The translations under genes were made by a program, and so were the position numbers. The notes under the pieces are model-generated. The model saw only the letters and a program-made list of their open reading frames with translations, did not search any database and was not told the DNA's origin. From NCBI GenBank assembly GCA_947467145.1, contig CANIGJ010000020.1, forward strand, positions 1 through 64,000: a stretch of DNA of 64,000 bases, written 5' to 3'. The DNA comes from Rhodospirillaceae bacterium. Its GTDB lineage: Bacteria; Pseudomonadota; Alphaproteobacteria; Rhodospirillales; UBA2165. Positions 1 through 8,989 of this stretch are shown one piece after another (position 1 is the stretch's first letter; each line of letters starts with the position of its first letter).

Positions 1-64
1 CACGGCGGATGTCCTTCACCACCTGCTCAGCAGGCCTTTTGGGGATAGAGGATTTGGGTCTCAT
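1..64 (-). CDS. IS3-family transposase OrfA, N-terminal fragment (partial)
   Basis: ATG at 64-62 is preceded by an AAGGA ribosome site. It opens a 21-codon reading frame that runs off the left edge and contains KRPAEQVVKDIRR, which I recognise from the N-terminus of a group of IS3-family OrfA proteins (the DNA-binding subunit of the transposase). Whether the element is intact cannot be seen. Confidence 0.5.
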   Translation of the reverse strand, partial: MRPKSSIPKRPAEQVVKDIRR

Positions 65-149
65 CTTCGTTCCTTCGTCACTTCGACGAGACCCAAATCC
101 TCCTTAAATCACAACCCCAAATCTGTGCCATCGGTGCTGACGGGGAACA
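1..149 (-). mobile_element. End of an IS3-family insertion sequence (cut by window edge)
   Basis: The first 64 bases read on the minus strand as the start of an IS3-type OrfA. The leader upstream of that start ends near 149 in a TGTTCCCCGTCAGC-type terminus, which begins with TG as IS3 ends do. A perfect 15-bp inverted repeat (48-62 with 88-102, GAGGATTTGGGTCTC and its complement) brackets the start codon. The outer boundary is inferred, because the other end of the element lies outside the window. Confidence 0.45.
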
Positions 150-299
150 GCTGCCGTCGTAGCATACTTCCTCAAATAATCAGATGAGTCTTGGCCCTAG
201 TGTGCTCGAAAGAAATGACCAATTGTCATTATAGTAGTTAGGGCCCTAACACAGTGATTTTCTAAGTTTTAATTTGAGTATCACACCGGAAACGCACGT

Positions 300-2465
300 T
301 TAGGGATGCGGGCGTGTTCCATTACACCTTGGATAACTGGTGCAGCCATAGAATTTGTTGCCCTTATTGTGACCGCGCCTGGCAGTCCGGATTACCATTG
401 CGCCCCCACACTTTGGGCATCGGTTTGATTGAGGCGGAGTTGCGCTTTGCGTAGGGGGCGCGGCTGTAGAGGTTGAATACGCCGGGCGTTGATGTTGAAC
501 CGGTTTAGACACGTCAGGTAGCCTTAGCCCAAGAGCTTCCATGTCGGAGACAGCCTGTTCACGTTGCGCAAGCAGAGACTGCACAAACGGTAGGCTTGCA
601 GATCGCCGAGCCGCGATGGTTGCTGAAAGCTGCTGCAGCTTAGCGGGACCCTTACTCAATTCTGTTTTTAACTCAGCAGCCTCGCGAGCGATCTCCGCTT
701 TGACGGCGGCTGTTGCCGCCTGATCCGCAGGCGAGGCCGCGGCGCTGTATACGAAGCGGCTCTCCATGTGCCGGCGCCAATTAAGCAATGGTTTGGAAGT
801 CACCGGTCCAAAACCTGGCACGCTGAGTACAGCCCCTTCATTTACGTCACCCGCCGTTTCAATGCCGTAAGACATCAGGACAGCTTGCCGTCCGGGACCA
901 ATATGTGGAATTTTATAGCTTCTAATTAAAAACCCATCTAGGAACAGCTTAAGCTGAACGGCCTTCCTATTTTTCATGTATTCTTCCAGTCGGCGCGCCT
1001 GTTTCTGCGGCAACTGTTCGTAGGCGGTTTTCTTCGCCTGTAATGTACTTTTTAGATCTTGAAATTCAGTCCCGCTGCTCTTCCCTTCCCAGTCCGCTTG
1101 CGCCTCATACAATTGCGTCTGGATCCGTTTGTAAGTTTGAATTACTCCCTCGCGGAGTTGAACATCCTTTTCGTCAACGGAAGGCTTCTTGTTCAACACA
1201 TACAAACCAAAACCAGAAAGTAACAATGCCGGCGGGAAGAAAATTACTGAAAAGATTCCTGTAGCAATTAGCCCCCAACCAAAAATGTATCTTACAGTCG
1301 GGTTGTCTCCGTTCTCAGGCGCGACAATTCTAGGGGAAGGCTTTGATCCAGAATATTGAGGAAACGGCATATTCGGCGGCGAACGAACGGCTTCTATAGC
1401 GCGCCATATCGAAAGAACATCACCCAACATCTGTGGGAATGAGGCGGTCGGATCAAAGGTCGGTAGAACGGGAATAAATAAAGGAACCGCAAACCGTTTC
1501 TCCATTCTGCACCAAGGACAATCCGGAGCCGTCGCGGGATATTGATGTAGATTGGTTTTGGTACAGACACGCAGCCCGTCCTTCAGCTCGTCCAAAAAGC
1601 CCATCCACTGTTTGGCAGTGGGACGACTGCCTATGCCACTTGGGCTGAACGCGGATTCGAACGCCTCGGCAATGGCAATGGGAAAATCCCTAAGTGTAGG
1701 CACCCCGGGCGGCAATTCCATCCCGACTTTTCTCTTTAGAGAATATGCAAATCGATATTCTGAGATAGCTCTTTCGAGCGGCATTTCACCGCTTACGTAT
1801 CGTCCGCTGAAAGGATGACGGCCCATAAACAGCAACTGAAAAATAACCACCGCTAGGCCGAATGCGTCGTGATCTGGCGAGCGAACTACTCCGCCTAATG
1901 TTTTACCCTGAAGCTCCGGGGGCGTATATTCTGGCACCCCTACCTTGCAAAGGAAATATTTGGCACCGTCAGATACCTGGAAGCTGTCGGCATCAATTAA
2001 AATCACTGTGGCATTTGGAGATATCAAGATGCCAGAGTGGTTTATATCTCCAACGACGCAACCGGAGGCGTGTGTCATGCCTATTGCGCGAGCAATGTTC
2101 GCTGCGGATAAAACTAAAAAACGGAAATTTGCTTGGGGAAAATTTCTTTTTCGTGCTCCCGGAGAATAAAGCTCATGCAAAGGTTGATGGTTAGAAATTC
2201 GCGGCATAGTAAAGCCCGCGAACTTACGGTTTTCGTTAAAAACTATTGAGATGGGAAATGCAATAAGAGGTGATTTGACGGCAAGCTTCTCCGCGACCAT
2301 CAGGCGAATCTTGTCGTGGCGTGTCTGCGCATCAGGAATAGTATAGAATTTGACGGCTAGATCTGTGCTTCCTTCGATAGCATAGACTTCCCCTTCGCCA
2401 CCTTTCCCAATACGGTTGGCGACGCGAATTTTTTTCCCATCGGCTCCAAACAGATTCGGCGTCAT
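300..2465 (-). CDS. Serine/threonine protein kinase with HhH and topoisomerase-type zinc finger (TerY-P triad)
   Basis: This is a 721-residue multidomain kinase. The N-terminus has the glycine loop GKGGEGEVY (about 20-28) and a lysine near 39. A catalytic-loop equivalent GDIN lies near 138-141, followed by DADSF in place of DFG. A CxxC-type cluster near 310-325 precedes a hydrophobic hairpin at about 388-415. A helix-hairpin-helix pair sits near 530-570 and a C-terminal four-Cys zinc finger of the topoisomerase I type near 680-715. Its start overlaps the PP2C stop by 4 bp, so vWA, PP2C and kinase form one minus-strand operon. That arrangement matches the known TerY-P phosphorylation triads linked to tellurite and stress loci. 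No ter genes are in view, so the stimulus is unknown; the HhH and zinc finger suggest nucleic-acid contact. Confidence 0.85.
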   Translation of the reverse strand: MTPNLFGADGKKIRVANRIGKGGEGEVYAIEGSTDLAVKFYTIPDAQTRHDKIRLMVAEKLAVKSPLIAFPISIVFNENRKFAGFTMPRISNHQPLHELYSPGARKRNFPQANFRFLVLSAANIARAIGMTHASGCVVGDINHSGILISPNATVILIDADSFQVSDGAKYFLCKVGVPEYTPPELQGKTLGGVVRSPDHDAFGLAVVIFQLLFMGRHPFSGRYVSGEMPLERAISEYRFAYSLKRKVGMELPPGVPTLRDFPIAIAEAFESAFSPSGIGSRPTAKQWMGFLDELKDGLRVCTKTNLHQYPATAPDCPWCRMEKRFAVPLFIPVLPTFDPTASFPQMLGDVLSIWRAIEAVRSPPNMPFPQYSGSKPSPRIVAPENGDNPTVRYIFGWGLIATGIFSVIFFPPALLLSGFGLYVLNKKPSVDEKDVQLREGVIQTYKRIQTQLYEAQADWEGKSSGTEFQDLKSTLQAKKTAYEQLPQKQARRLEEYMKNRKAVQLKLFLDGFLIRSYKIPHIGPGRQAVLMSYGIETAGDVNEGAVLSVPGFGPVTSKPLLNWRRHMESRFVYSAAASPADQAATAAVKAEIAREAAELKTELSKGPAKLQQLSATIAARRSASLPFVQSLLAQREQAVSDMEALGLRLPDVSKPVQHQRPAYSTSTAAPPTQSATPPQSNRCPKCGGAMVIRTARRGHNKGNKFYGCTSYPRCNGTRPHP

Positions 2466-3214
2466 ATCCTGACAGCGACGATCAATGACTTATCGTCGTC
2501 CGTTCGTTCGTTAATAGGCGGACTTTCTAGGTATCGATACAAGCTCGCACTGAGCGATGAGATGTGGCCGGTCTGTGCAGCATTTTTTACTGTTGCTGAG
2601 AACTTGTCGAAGAAGCTAGCTGAAGCCGTTTGATCTGAAAACTTCAATACCAGTCGTTCAATGCCGTCGCTAAATGCAGCGATCCGATCTACAAAGTGCG
2701 GCAACCTTGTTATGCGAAAAAATGGTTGTGGGTCATCTGTTACGAAGAATGTTGTCGATGCATATTCTCCCTGGGCTGGCCAGCTTGGTACTAGCCATTG
2801 ACCATCGGCGCTACAAACAGCCGCGCCATCCCCGATGTGGAGGATTATTGTTTCGTTCTCCATAGCGATAACACTAACCAATGTTGCCGCAAACTCGCGC
2901 GGGGTTGAGCCGCGCGAGGGCGCTACCCACGCGATCTTGTCGCGCGCGAGGTCGATCCACGACCAAAGTTCACTATCTGTAGGTGGCGTGTTCGTTTTCG
3001 AAAAATAAAGTCGCGCACTTTCCGATACTGTTCGGCACGTTAAAATTGAGCCTTGCTTGCCATAGCGAGCACTCCCGGCCCCGTCACTAACCACCGCGAC
3101 GAGTACATCGTTATTTGCGCCAACAGTTATGCACCGACTTGTGTCTTGGCATTTTGTACCGTCGCGAAAATGCGAGGTTCCCCTGCACGACGCTCGTGCC
3201 CACGCCCAAATCAT
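2462..3214 (-). CDS. PP2C-family protein phosphatase (TerY-P triad)
   Basis: This is a metal-dependent Ser/Thr phosphatase. The PP2C acidic motifs are visible: VVSDGAGSARYGKQGS near the N-terminus, HIGDGAAV in the middle and FSDGIERLVL toward the C-terminus. I place the start at 3214, two bases after the vWA stop, because the family homology begins at WARASCRGTSH; an in-frame ATG at 3235 would overlap the vWA gene. Lying between the vWA gene and the kinase, it presumably reverses phosphorylation by the partner kinase. That pairing is inferred from the triad family, not shown by this sequence. Confidence 0.85.
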   Translation of the reverse strand: MIWAWARASCRGTSHFRDGTKCQDTSRCITVGANNDVLVAVVSDGAGSARYGKQGSILTCRTVSESARLYFSKTNTPPTDSELWSWIDLARDKIAWVAPSRGSTPREFAATLVSVIAMENETIILHIGDGAAVCSADGQWLVPSWPAQGEYASTTFFVTDDPQPFFRITRLPHFVDRIAAFSDGIERLVLKFSDQTASASFFDKFSATVKNAAQTGHISSLSASLYRYLESPPINERTDDDKSLIVAVRI

Positions 3215-3216
3215 AA

Positions 3217-3906
3217 TTAGCCTGCGACGGCCCATCCATTGGGGGCTGCGGGATTTTCAAGAGGTACGGGATCCCCTGGTTGGGATCGCGACACTGCGCC
3301 AAGCGAGGAAGATAGCCAGCGAAATAGTTCGCTAAAAGCCAACCCCTTTAATTTTAGGGGTGAGCGCATTGGCTGAAGTTCGGAAAGTTTGCCCATGTCT
3401 GCGCCTTCGACGCCAACAGTATAGAACATAAACTCTTTCTTTTCCTCACCAGTCGCTATCAAGGTTTTTGCTGTTCCGATACTATCAGTGGGGCCGCCAT
3501 CGGTTATCAAAAATACCCAAGGGCGATAATAAGGTACGCCAGCCTTTCGGTAAGAGTTTTTCCGTGCCCGCAGCAATTCGAGACCTGTTTCTATAGCTTG
3601 GCCCATTGGGGTCGAGCCACTAGCGGAAAGGCTCGGTGGCGAAAAAATATTGGCGGAGGTGAACTCGGTTTGCACTTCGACTGGGCCAAAGCTTACGATT
3701 GAAAGCTCTACCCTTTTGGCTGCCAAAGCGTCAGCGTTCAATTCTGTTTGGAGCGTTATTAAACCAGAATTCAATTCTTCAATCGGCCGCCCTGCCATTG
3801 ATCCGGAAGTGTCTAACAATAATAAACATGGGCAGCGTTGCTCCGGGTTTTCGATCAAATCACCAACATCGGCGTCAAAGCCTACTTGGGAAAATTCGTC
3901 TGACAT
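3217..3906 (-). CDS. vWA domain protein, TerY type
   Basis: A 229-residue single von Willebrand A domain. The MIDAS metal site is complete: DTSGS at residues 32-36, the Thr in GSTPMGQAI near 95 and Asp in ITDGGPTDS near 133. It is the first gene of the vWA / PP2C / kinase operon and has a strong GGGGAGA ribosome site before the ATG. TerY-like proteins of this length are thought to act as metal-dependent scaffolds for the kinase-phosphatase pair. There is no signal peptide, so it is cytoplasmic. Confidence 0.85.
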   Translation of the reverse strand: MSDEFSQVGFDADVGDLIENPEQRCPCLLLLDTSGSMAGRPIEELNSGLITLQTELNADALAAKRVELSIVSFGPVEVQTEFTSANIFSPPSLSASGSTPMGQAIETGLELLRARKNSYRKAGVPYYRPWVFLITDGGPTDSIGTAKTLIATGEEKKEFMFYTVGVEGADMGKLSELQPMRSPLKLKGLAFSELFRWLSSSLGAVSRSQPGDPVPLENPAAPNGWAVAG

Positions 3907-4148
3907 TTTATATCTCCCCTTGTTTGTTGAATTAGAAACCCCGGCAATTACGCACCCCGGTTTTTTTATTTCGGAGAATTCTGCATTTTTGCAGCCGTAA
4001 GAATTGAAGTCATCTCCGTCAGCTTAATTTATCTAATTTTAGACGAGCGACAAGTCAAACTTTCGCGAATTAATTGTACAGAAATTGATCTGCCCCCTTC
4101 GGAATGCTCCATCTGACATTTTGGATTGGACGCTGACGGAGAGAAAAA

Positions 4149-4438
4149 ATGGGCAAGAAGCACGGGCCTGAGGAGATTATCGGCAAGCTACGCGAGGCGG
4201 AGATTGTCCTTGCGCAGGGCGGCACGGCGAGCGATGCGTGTCGCCGGATCAGGGTTTCCGAGCAAACATATTGTCGATGGCGCAAGGAATTTGGCGGCCT
4301 AAAATAGATCAGGCGCGGCGGATAAAGGAACTTGAGAAAGAAAATCAGCGCCTTCGTCGGGCAATATCAGACCTGACGCTGGACAAGTTGATTTTGCAGG
4401 AGGCCGCCCGGGGAAACTTCTGAGCCCCGCGCGGGAGT
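4149..4438 (+). pseudogene. IS3-family transposase remnant: frameshifted orfA and first codons of orfB
   Basis: ATG at 4149 opens a typical OrfA helix-turn-helix region (GKKHGPEEIIGKLREAE, then VSEQTYCRWRKEFGGLK). At about 4303-4306 the frame breaks: CTA AAA TAG replaces the expected Leu-Lys-Val/Ile-Asp, which fits loss of one base. The leucine-zipper part resumes in the next frame (DQARRIKELEKENQRLRR) and ends AARGNF-stop at 4423. OrfB begins in the expected overlapping frame as LLSPAR, then homology stops near 4438. The element is dead and truncated. The leader from about 4077 may hold its left end, but I could not fix the terminal repeat. Confidence 0.8.
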
Positions 4439-4555
4439 ATTTTTTGACTGCAGGGGCCAGGTAGGCAGGCTGGCAGGGTTTCGCAACTCTACATCTTCTT
4501 GGAGACGCGTCGCTATCCTTCCCAATACGAATCCAAGCGTTTAATCTGGCCGCCG

Positions 4556-6304
4556 ATGTCAGACGCAATTCGCTGGTATGATGCCAATGCCGAAGAGGTA
4601 TCGCGTCGCTACGAGTCGGTGGCGGCTGAGGCCGTCCATGGATGGCTTCTCGACCTTCTTCCAAACGCACCCGCGCTGGCGCTTGATGTCGGCGCCGGGA
4701 CTGGTCGAGACTCTGACTGGCTGGTTTCGCGGGGATTGGAGGTCGTTGCAGTCGAGCCGTCCGGCGCAATGTTTGTCGAGGCGCAACATCGGCATCCGTC
4801 GCCATTGATCCAATGGATCTCAGATGCACTGCCGGGCCTGGATAAGGTATTTCGCCTTGGCCTATCGTTCGACCTGGTCCTGCTAAGCGCGGTCTGGATG
4901 CACGTTCCGCCTGCTGAGCGGCCCAGGGCCTTCCGAAAGCTGATCACGCTCCTCAAGCCTGGTGGCTGCATAGCAATCACGCTTCGTCACGGACCCGCAG
5001 CCCCCGAGCGCGGCATCCACGAGGTCTCGCGGGTCGAGATTGAACATCTTGCCCGAACGCACGGCGCGTTTGTCGAGAGATCTACCGACACCAAGGATCA
5101 GCTTGGTCGTGACGCGGTCACTTGGACCCAGCTCGTCGTGCGTCTGTCTGATGACGGCAGCGGCGCACTGCCGTTGCTTCGGCACATCATCCTAAACGAC
5201 GACAAATCCTCAACTTACAAATTGGCGCTGCTCCGGGCGCTTTGCCGGATAGCGGATGGCGCCGCGGGATATGCGCGCGATACCGATGGTGGCCATGTTG
5301 CGGTCCCACTCGGGCTGGTCGGTCTCTACTGGGTGCGCTTGTTCAAGCCACTTCTCGCTGCCGGTCTTCCGCAAAACCCAACCAACCTGGGTGACGAACG
5401 GCTCGGCTTCGTCAAAGACGGCTTTCGCAAGTTGAACGGTGTCTCGAATCTGGATTTGCGCATCGGCACGTCCTTCGGTCTGGACCTATCGGCCGCGCTT
5501 CATTCTGCTTTACGCAACGCGTGCGCCACGATCACAAAAATGCCGGCGCATTACATAACTTATCCCGGTGGTGGCCCCGTCCTGTCGGTAAAACCCGTCG
5601 GGCGCGTGTCACGTCCTGGTATAATCCATTTGAACGAGGCCTATCTCTCTGGCTTCGGCGATCTGCTCGTCCCACTACATCTATGGCGTGCTCTGCAGCG
5701 GTTCGGCGTATGGATCGAGCCGGCGCTCATCGCTGAATGGTCGAGGCTGATGACCGGCTATGCCGCGAAGCAAGGACGGAATCTGTCGGATGCAAAGATC
5801 GCTGCGGCGATGACGTGGTCGGAGCCGAGCCGTGATGTGCGGATTGCCCGTGAACAGGCCGTCAGGCTCATTGACTCTGGTAGGCTGCATTGCGTTTGGA
5901 GCGGTCGCACTTTATCCGCCGACACTTTGGATATGGACCACTGCTTCCCTTGGGCAGCATGGCCCTGCGACGATCTCTGGAATCTCCTGCCGGCGCAACG
6001 CAACGTAAATCAGAACCAGAAGCGCGATAAGCTGCCGGGCGTCGAACTCCTGCGATCGGCGCGCAACCGTATCCAGGAATGGTGGGAGCGTGGATATCTG
6101 AGGGCCGACAATCAGGTATTGCACGAGCGGTTCATGACCGAAGCGAGGGCGACCCTACCTGTTGTTAAGGACGTCGAGTTCAAGCTCGACGATGTTTTCG
6201 CTGCGCTGAACCTCCAACAACTACGATTGAAGTACGACCAACAAGTTCCTGTCTGGGATCCCCGCTTAGTCAAAATTCGTGACATCGACGCCGCCGACAT
6301 ATAA
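4556..6304 (+). CDS. SAM-dependent methyltransferase fused to HNH endonuclease
   Basis: I place the start at the second in-frame ATG (MSDAIRWYD), giving 582 residues; an upstream ATG at 4499 would add 19 atypical residues. The N-terminal third is a class I methyltransferase with motif I ALDVGAGTGRD near 42-52 and a post-I acidic residue in VVAVEPS. The middle is an uncharacterised helical region. The C-terminus (about 444-495) has an HNH nuclease core: CVWSGRTL, DMDHCFPWAAWP, then NLLPAQRNVNQNQKRDKLPG, with the Cys, Asp-His and Asn/His positions expected of a beta-beta-alpha metal nuclease. Modification and cleavage in one chain suggest a restriction-like or nucleic-acid repair role; the substrate is unknown. 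It directly follows an IS remnant in the island. Confidence 0.75.
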   Translation: MSDAIRWYDANAEEVSRRYESVAAEAVHGWLLDLLPNAPALALDVGAGTGRDSDWLVSRGLEVVAVEPSGAMFVEAQHRHPSPLIQWISDALPGLDKVFRLGLSFDLVLLSAVWMHVPPAERPRAFRKLITLLKPGGCIAITLRHGPAAPERGIHEVSRVEIEHLARTHGAFVERSTDTKDQLGRDAVTWTQLVVRLSDDGSGALPLLRHIILNDDKSSTYKLALLRALCRIADGAAGYARDTDGGHVAVPLGLVGLYWVRLFKPLLAAGLPQNPTNLGDERLGFVKDGFRKLNGVSNLDLRIGTSFGLDLSAALHSALRNACATITKMPAHYITYPGGGPVLSVKPVGRVSRPGIIHLNEAYLSGFGDLLVPLHLWRALQRFGVWIEPALIAEWSRLMTGYAAKQGRNLSDAKIAAAMTWSEPSRDVRIAREQAVRLIDSGRLHCVWSGRTLSADTLDMDHCFPWAAWPCDDLWNLLPAQRNVNQNQKRDKLPGVELLRSARNRIQEWWERGYLRADNQVLHERFMTEARATLPVVKDVEFKLDDVFAALNLQQLRLKYDQQVPVWDPRLVKIRDIDAADI

Positions 6305-6341
6305 CGCGTATCGAAGGCCTAGAATCCTTCCGCGTGGTCGA

Positions 6342-6842
6342 TCACATCCCTGCCTCACCGCGGTGCCAATCAAGCGCCTCGACGCTCGGTCGTGTACTGG
6401 CATCATCAGGAACTTTTAAGCCGCGGTTTGGAATGTTCGAATATGGCTCACTTCCATCGAGCCGTTTTGCGACAATGACGGTCCAAGTCTCTGTGTCGAC
6501 GGCAATGAGGCCAAGGTCGAAAAGCGTATGGATATCTGTTCGAAGTAAAAGGCCGTTTCGAACGTCATTTGTCTCAGCGCCTTTGTATGGATAAATATGT
6601 GCGGCATCTAACAATTCAGGAATGGCGCAGCCGGTTATCGCGCACTTGCCGCCATACGCTGCCAATAGTTTATTACGAAAAGCAGTTTGCCCGCGGCGGC
6701 GTACAATAGAAGCCAGCACCTTTTCACGCGCGTCTTCAATTCCTGTTGGATTAAACGCGCCGGCGGCATTCGCGAGGGCTTCCGCTTTATCAAAGACAGG
6801 CGAAGCGATCTCGATCCGTCGAAGTGGAAAGATCCACACCAA
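6342..6842 (-). CDS. HNH endonuclease (HNH_2 type), probably N-terminally truncated
   Basis: The C-terminal half has the HNH_2 pattern of predicted restriction endonucleases: RRRGQTAFRNKLL, then YGGKCAITGC, LLDAAHIYPY, NDVRNGLLL and DIHTLFDLGLIAVD. The recorded start is a TTG at 6842, but the frame stays open and protein-like to 6911 (the stretch QPDDNGNSRLVWIFPLR reads through it) and is stopped there by TAA at 6914-6912. The longer N-terminal region usual in this family is therefore missing or lost, and no ATG lies in the open stretch. It is convergent with the methyltransferase-HNH gene. It may be a residual, non-expressed fragment. Confidence 0.65.
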   Translation of the reverse strand: MVWIFPLRRIEIASPVFDKAEALANAAGAFNPTGIEDAREKVLASIVRRRGQTAFRNKLLAAYGGKCAITGCAIPELLDAAHIYPYKGAETNDVRNGLLLRTDIHTLFDLGLIAVDTETWTVIVAKRLDGSEPYSNIPNRGLKVPDDASTRPSVEALDWHRGEAGM

Positions 6843-6914
6843 CCGAGAATTCCCATTGTCATCTGGTTGAGTTTCCTGAAAGGGCGCTCCGCACAGTTCG
6901 ACTAAGCCGCTTTA

Positions 6915-7262
6915 GCGGTATTGAGTGGGTTTGTCCGCTTCAAAAAGATGAAGCGCCACGCCGTTTTTCTCCGACTCAGCCAGGGTTTTATGGCTCCTCG
7001 ACGTTTCAAGTGGATTTGAGGATCTCCGGCAGCGGAGCGGCTATCAAGTAGATGACGGTTAAGAAGGTGGCGGTTTTCCGGTAGTTCGCCGCCCGGCCCA
7101 GTCGATAGCCGCGCCCAACGCCCCATGAGAGCAAGACTCATTTTTGGCGCAACGAAGTAAAATCGATTTCATCGATGTGGTACCATGGTGGTACCACCGC
7201 AGCTGTTGCGGCGATATAGCCGCCCCACCGATTCTCTAATATATTGATTTTATTTGAGAATT
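6915..7262. other. Gene-free stretch between HNH fragment and tRNA-Lys fragment
   Basis: I see no convincing gene here. A short minus-strand reading frame ends LIAAPLPEILKST, which looks like eroded coding DNA but could not be assigned. Near 7158-7193 are an inverted ATCGAT pair and a direct repeat of GTGGTACCA separated by two bases; these may belong to an old recombination site or promoter. Confidence 0.4.
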
Positions 7263-7312
7263 TGGTGGGCGCACGTGGACTCGAACCACGGACCCGCTGA
7301 TTAAGAGTCAAC
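7263..7312 (-). other. 3' half of a tRNA-Lys(CTT) gene, putative attachment-site scar
   Basis: Read on the minus strand, this carries a full anticodon arm (GTTGA-CTCTTAA-TCAGC, anticodon CTT), variable loop, T arm (CGTGG-TTCGAGT-CCACG), the 3' acceptor strand TGCGCCC and an encoded CCA. The D arm and 5' acceptor strand are absent, so it cannot make a tRNA. A 3' tRNA fragment from the anticodon loop to CCA is the usual att duplicate left by a tyrosine-recombinase element. By that model the element lies on its 5' side, rightward from 7312, where the reverse transcriptase sits. Confidence 0.75.
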
Positions 7313-7323
7313 GAACTGAATCG

Positions 7324-8892
7324 CTAATATGAACTTGAAAGAAGCGAGGAGTAGGAAGGCGGCTCGATACCCTTCAATCCATAACGAAAATAATACTTGC
7401 GAGCGGCACGCCATGCCCGAACAAAACTGGGCAACCTTGTTTCGTTCATTATTGTTTTTTCTTTATACCAGTCTCCCGAGAAAAGATCGGCCTTCGACGG
7501 ACGAGTGTAGGTGTGCCCAAGCATATGCAGCACATTCTCACGTTCGCGCAATGCACGTTGAAGTACATTCAAAAGCCATCCATCGAGTTCTCTCAGTTGT
7601 TCGAGCGATGAGACGAGCGGATAAAAGGACATGAGCCCTCGCATTTTGGGCAGCCGCCTCTCGATGGTAAGGAAATCATCGATATGCGACTCAAACAATT
7701 CGCCGTACACATAACGCCTGATCTCATTTAGACATGTCACAAGATCCCAATCATGAAACGGCACCCCGATTCGACTGACAGAAAATAATTTCAGGCTCCG
7801 AGGGCCGCGGAGGAGGTGCGCGTAGATTATGCGACTAAGCCTTCGCTTTATCCTTAGAAGGGTCCGCGTCGAGAGAAGCGTTTGATCATGTCGGAATTTG
7901 TGACCTAAATAATCAAAATCTTTTATCGTAGTAATTTTATCGCCTTCGCCCATGTGTACAAAAAATTTGCGGACAGGAATGCCCGTCGCGCCATTGAGGA
8001 GCATTATGCCGCGAGACTTATCGCGATTAATGGCTATCCCCGATCGCGCGCAAAACTCATTAATAATATCAGCAACATGAATTGCATCATCATACGAGGA
8101 AGCCAACGCAATCACATCGTCTGCGTACCGGACGAACTGACCGTTCGATGCCTCGAGGGCTTTATCTAATTCGTGAGCAGCAACATTTGCTAAGGTCAGG
8201 GATAGAGAACATCCCTGTGGTACGCCATGTTCCCGCGTTTGAAATTGGCCCACCAGGTAATCTTTTTTTGATGCATAGCGATGTTTGAGAAATGCGGAAA
8301 CGACTCGTCGCTCAGCCTCGGTCAGATGGAACGTGTCCTTATCCGAGACCGTGGTCGTAATATAATGGTGATCTATACTGTCAAAATATTTCGCAAAATC
8401 ATATTGAACCACGTAAACTTTTCGGCGGGAAATAGCCGATCGAATTTGTATTACAGCATCCAAAATGTTTCGGTCAGGTCGGTATGAAAAGCAATTTGCA
8501 GAGAGAACGTTAAGGTTTCGGTTGGTAATTCTCTTATGTAGTAGCGTCGCTACTGCTGCATCGGGAATCGTGAAAATCATAATATCCCGAACACCGCCAG
8601 AGTCCTTGGGCTTTGCATAATGAGCTGCTGGTTCGGGAGCGTAGTTTCCTGATAAAATTTTTTCCCAGATTACGCGAGCCAAATACTTAGAGTGTGAAAG
8701 GCAATAGCGTGGATTAAAATGTTTAGAAATTGACCAGAACTCCGGCTCAACATCTGCTTTTAGAATTGCAATTGTGCCTGTTCTTTTCTCAAAACGTTCG
8801 CGATATAGTTTCGCGCGCGACGCATCTGCGTAGCTACGTTGAAGCAGCTTAATGGCCTGCCGACGTATGGCGTCTTCGAGCAGCTCTTTCAA
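7324..8892 (-). CDS. Stand-alone reverse transcriptase, candidate defence-associated RT
   Basis: A 522-residue RNA-directed DNA polymerase. The RT core is complete: YDFAKYFDSID (about 164-174, first catalytic Asp), HGVPQGCSLS (222-231), FVRYADDVIAL (253-263, catalytic DD) and DYLGHKF (motif 7 region). No maturase X, endonuclease, protease or nitrilase domain is evident; the C-terminal ~170 residues are helical and unassigned. Only a TTG start (8892) is available, preceded by GGGGG. The stop is 11 bp from the tRNA-Lys att scar, so this is terminal cargo of an integrated element. It could be one of the DRT/UG-type defence RTs or an Abi-like enzyme; I cannot place it in a class without alignment. 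Confidence 0.8.
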   Translation of the reverse strand: MKELLEDAIRRQAIKLLQRSYADASRAKLYRERFEKRTGTIAILKADVEPEFWSISKHFNPRYCLSHSKYLARVIWEKILSGNYAPEPAAHYAKPKDSGGVRDIMIFTIPDAAVATLLHKRITNRNLNVLSANCFSYRPDRNILDAVIQIRSAISRRKVYVVQYDFAKYFDSIDHHYITTTVSDKDTFHLTEAERRVVSAFLKHRYASKKDYLVGQFQTREHGVPQGCSLSLTLANVAAHELDKALEASNGQFVRYADDVIALASSYDDAIHVADIINEFCARSGIAINRDKSRGIMLLNGATGIPVRKFFVHMGEGDKITTIKDFDYLGHKFRHDQTLLSTRTLLRIKRRLSRIIYAHLLRGPRSLKLFSVSRIGVPFHDWDLVTCLNEIRRYVYGELFESHIDDFLTIERRLPKMRGLMSFYPLVSSLEQLRELDGWLLNVLQRALRERENVLHMLGHTYTRPSKADLFSGDWYKEKTIMNETRLPSFVRAWRAARKYYFRYGLKGIEPPSYSSLLSSSY

Positions 8893-8989
8893 ACGTACCC
8901 CCAGAAAGCCCTCCCCCCTTACGGGGAGAGGGTCGCCTTTCGCTTCTCATTTCATTTACTGCCCGAAAGCAGCCTAACGTTTGCAAGGA

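Noticed and set aside
4299-4829. 176-residue minus-strand frame across the IS remnant and methyltransferase start
   Set aside because: It crosses two features on the other strand, has no domain and reads as an antisense shadow.
6906-7141. Possible transposase remnant on the minus strand
   Set aside because: Short readings such as NYRKTATFLTVIYL look like old coding DNA, but I could not match them to a transposase family with any confidence.
7324-8892. Retron
   Set aside because: I could not recognise msr/msd RNA or the typical retron RT motifs, and the gene is longer than a usual retron RT; a DRT- or Abi-like RT fits better but is unproven.
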